Below, one piece after another: positions 62,338-64,000 of a stretch of DNA of 64,000 bases. Source of the stretch: Mycolicibacterium aubagnense (lineage in GTDB: Bacteria > Actinomycetota > Actinomycetes > Mycobacteriales > Mycobacteriaceae); the NCBI RefSeq assembly GCF_010730955.1, contig NZ_AP022577.1:4216001-4280000 (forward strand), written 5' to 3'. Position 1 is the first letter of the stretch; every line of letters starts with the position of its first letter. The notes below the pieces were generated by a model. That model did no database searches, was not told the DNA's origin, and saw only the letters and a list, made by a program, of their open reading frames with translations. The translations under genes were made by a program, and so were the position numbers.

Positions 62338-64000
62338 ATGACGAGCCCCGATATGACCAGCACTGCCCCCGACACCGACCAGTTGTTAGACGGCCTCAAC
62401 CCGCAGCAGCGTGCAGCTGTGTTGCACGAGGGTTCGCCCCTGCTGATCGTGGCCGGTGCCGGCTCGGGCAAGACCGCGGTGCTCACCCGGCGCATCGCCT
62501 ATCTGCTGGCCAACCGCGACGTCGGCGTCGGCCAGATCCTGGCCATCACGTTCACCAACAAGGCCGCCGCCGAGATGCGTGAGCGCGTGATCCAGTTGGT
62601 CGGCACCAAGGCCAAATCCATGTGGGTGTCGACGTTCCATTCCACGTGCGTCCGCATCCTGCGCAACCAGGCGTCGCTGCTGCCGGGGCTGAACTCCAAC
62701 TTCTCCATCTACGACGCCGACGACTCGCGCCGTTTGCTGATGATGGTCGGCAAGGATCTGAACCTCGACGTCAAGCGGTACTCGCCGCGCATGCTGGCAA
62801 CCGCGATCTCGAACCTGAAGAACGAACTGATCGACCCGCTGCAGGCTGCTTCGGAGGCGTCCGAGGCCGATGAGGACCTGCCGCGCATCGTCGCCGAGGT
62901 GTACGGCGAATACCAGCGCCGGCTGCGGGCCGCGAACGCCATGGACTTCGACGACCTGATCGGCGAGACAGTCGCTGTGCTGCAGAGCTTTCCGCAGATC
63001 GCGCAGTACTACCGGCGCCGCTTCCGGCACATCCTGGTCGACGAGTACCAGGACACCAACCACGCGCAGTACGTGCTGGTGCGCGAGCTGGTCGGGCACC
63101 ATCTGGAGGACGGCGCCGACAGTGCCAATCAGGTCCCGCCCGCCGAGCTGTGCGTTGTGGGCGACGCCGACCAGTCCATCTACGCGTTCCGCGGCGCGAC
63201 GATCCGCAACATCGAGGATTTCGAGCGCGACTTCCCGAATGCGAAAACGATTCTGCTGGAACAGAACTACCGGTCCACCCAGACCATCCTGTCGGCCGCG
63301 AACGGTGTCATCAGCCGCAATGCCGGTCGCCGGGACAAGAAGCTGTGGACCGACGCGGGCGAGGGTGAGTTGATCGTCGGCTACGTCGCCGACAACGAGC
63401 ACGATGAGGCGCGGTTCATCGCCGAGGAGATCGACACCCTGACCACCAAGGGCAGCGGCATCGACACCAAGTTCAGTTACGGCGATGTCGCGGTGTTCTA
63501 CCGCACCAACAACTCGTCGCGCTCGGTGGAAGACATCTTCATCCGAGCCGGTATCCCGTACAAAGTCGTTGGCGGCATGCGCTTCTACGAGCGCAAGGAG
63601 ATTCGCGACATCGTCGCGTACCTGCGGGTGCTGGACAACCCGGGCGACTCCGTGAGCATGCGGCGCATCCTCAACACCCCGCGTCGCGGTATCGGCGACC
63701 GAGCCGAAGCGTGTGTGGCGGTGTATGCCGAGAACACCGGCGCCAGCTTCAACGATGCGCTGCAGGCCGCCGCCGAAGGCCGGGTGCCGATGCTGAACTC
63801 CCGTTCGGAGAAGGCAATTGCGAGTTTCGTCGAGCTGCTGGACAGCCTGCGCGGCGGACTCGACGGTGAGCTGGGTGACCTGGTCGAGACGGTGCTGGAC
63901 CGCACCGGCTACCGTCGCGAGCTGGAGGCCTCGAGTGATCCGCAGGATCAGGCGCGGCTGGACAACTTGAACGAATTGGTGAGCGTCGCACACGAATTCA
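62338..64000 (+). CDS. uvrD1: UvrD/PcrA-type DNA helicase UvrD1 (5' part)
   Basis: The frame is open from ATG 62338 to the window edge (554 codons), with no stop. Superfamily 1A motifs are in order: LNPQQRAAVLH (Q motif), IVAGAGSGKTAVLTRR (motif I), ITFTNKAAAEMRERV (Ia), VSTFHSTCVRILR, LVDEYQDTNHAQY (II), VVGDADQSIYAFRGA (III) and LLEQNYRST (IV). The remaining motifs lie beyond the window. It unwinds DNA in repair and, in mycobacteria, is reported to be stimulated by Ku. Equivalent of Rv0949. A second ATG at 62353 is possible. Confidence 0.95.
   Translation, partial: MTSPDMTSTAPDTDQLLDGLNPQQRAAVLHEGSPLLIVAGAGSGKTAVLTRRIAYLLANRDVGVGQILAITFTNKAAAEMRERVIQLVGTKAKSMWVSTFHSTCVRILRNQASLLPGLNSNFSIYDADDSRRLLMMVGKDLNLDVKRYSPRMLATAISNLKNELIDPLQAASEASEADEDLPRIVAEVYGEYQRRLRAANAMDFDDLIGETVAVLQSFPQIAQYYRRRFRHILVDEYQDTNHAQYVLVRELVGHHLEDGADSANQVPPAELCVVGDADQSIYAFRGATIRNIEDFERDFPNAKTILLEQNYRSTQTILSAANGVISRNAGRRDKKLWTDAGEGELIVGYVADNEHDEARFIAEEIDTLTTKGSGIDTKFSYGDVAVFYRTNNSSRSVEDIFIRAGIPYKVVGGMRFYERKEIRDIVAYLRVLDNPGDSVSMRRILNTPRRGIGDRAEACVAVYAENTGASFNDALQAAAEGRVPMLNSRSEKAIASFVELLDSLRGGLDGELGDLVETVLDRTGYRRELEASSDPQDQARLDNLNELVSVAHEF

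Noticed and set aside
62386..63993. A 535-codon open frame on the minus strand opposite uvrD1
   Set aside because: Shadow of the helicase gene, whose motifs are all present in order on the plus strand.

Overview
The window is a high-GC actinobacterial chromosome segment that reads as a non-tuberculous Mycobacterium (Mycolicibacterium type). Supporting this are a Gly-rich PGRS-like protein, NmtR and KmtR metal sensors, mycobacterial haemophore-like proteins, KstR-like operators, Ku/LigD, and a run of genes whose order (mntH, SDR + DapB-like pair, ku, ligD, fpg, SDR, pgi, chorismate mutase, uvrD1) follows, from memory, M. tuberculosis Rv0924c-Rv0949. There is one tRNA (Arg-CCT), one IS481-family insertion and no CRISPR array. 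All family assignments come from reading the sequence and from memory; no database search was run.

Layout. 1-4.8 kb: small secreted and membrane proteins, a fatty-acyl-AMP ligase and a 12-TM-class SLC13/RCK permease. 4.87-6.32 kb: an IS481 element inserted at the 3' end of tRNA-Arg(CCT) with a 15-bp target duplication. 6.6-12.7 kb: a 2OG-oxygenase-like protein, a haemophore-like protein, and a nickel/cobalt island (KmtR + CDF exporter, NmtR + CtpJ P-type ATPase). 12.8-20.3 kb: a catabolic cluster with a divergent SDR, then aldehyde dehydrogenase, a collapsed WS/DGAT remnant, a PDR-type reductase, a cytochrome P450, an acyl-CoA synthetase and two tandem paralogous TetR regulators; two of its promoters share an operator. 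20.3-29.5 kb: regulators (PucR, MerR), a second haemophore-like protein, an MFS-winged-helix fusion, a PfpI protein, an LLM oxidoreductase killed by one stop codon, and another MFS exporter. 29.5-32.8 kb: an OlsB-like N-acyltransferase overlapping an ornithine/lysine N-monooxygenase, then mntH. 32.9-40.6 kb: a LAL regulator, a decayed LysR gene, a porin-like secreted protein, and a KstR-boxed SDR/DapB-like pair. 40.6-44.7 kb: an AT-rich promoter region, the PGRS-like protein and a convergent glycosyltransferase. 44.7-64 kb: the NHEJ pair ku/ligD, a TetR-VOC-rnhA operon, an acyl-CoA dehydrogenase, a KstR-boxed LLM/MFS divergent pair, an AurF-like diiron enzyme, cobF, FUSC, fpg, a secreted chorismate mutase, pgi, a cytosolic chorismate mutase with a structured leader, and the start of uvrD1.

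How the genes work together. The metal island pairs each sensor with an exporter. The 12.8-20.3 kb cluster looks like a full route in which P450 plus reductase oxidise a lipid-like substrate, SDR and ALDH take it to an acid, and FadD makes the CoA ester, under TetR control. The acyltransferase/N-hydroxylase pair suggests an acylated hydroxamate or hydroxylated aminolipid. These pathway statements are inferences from gene content.
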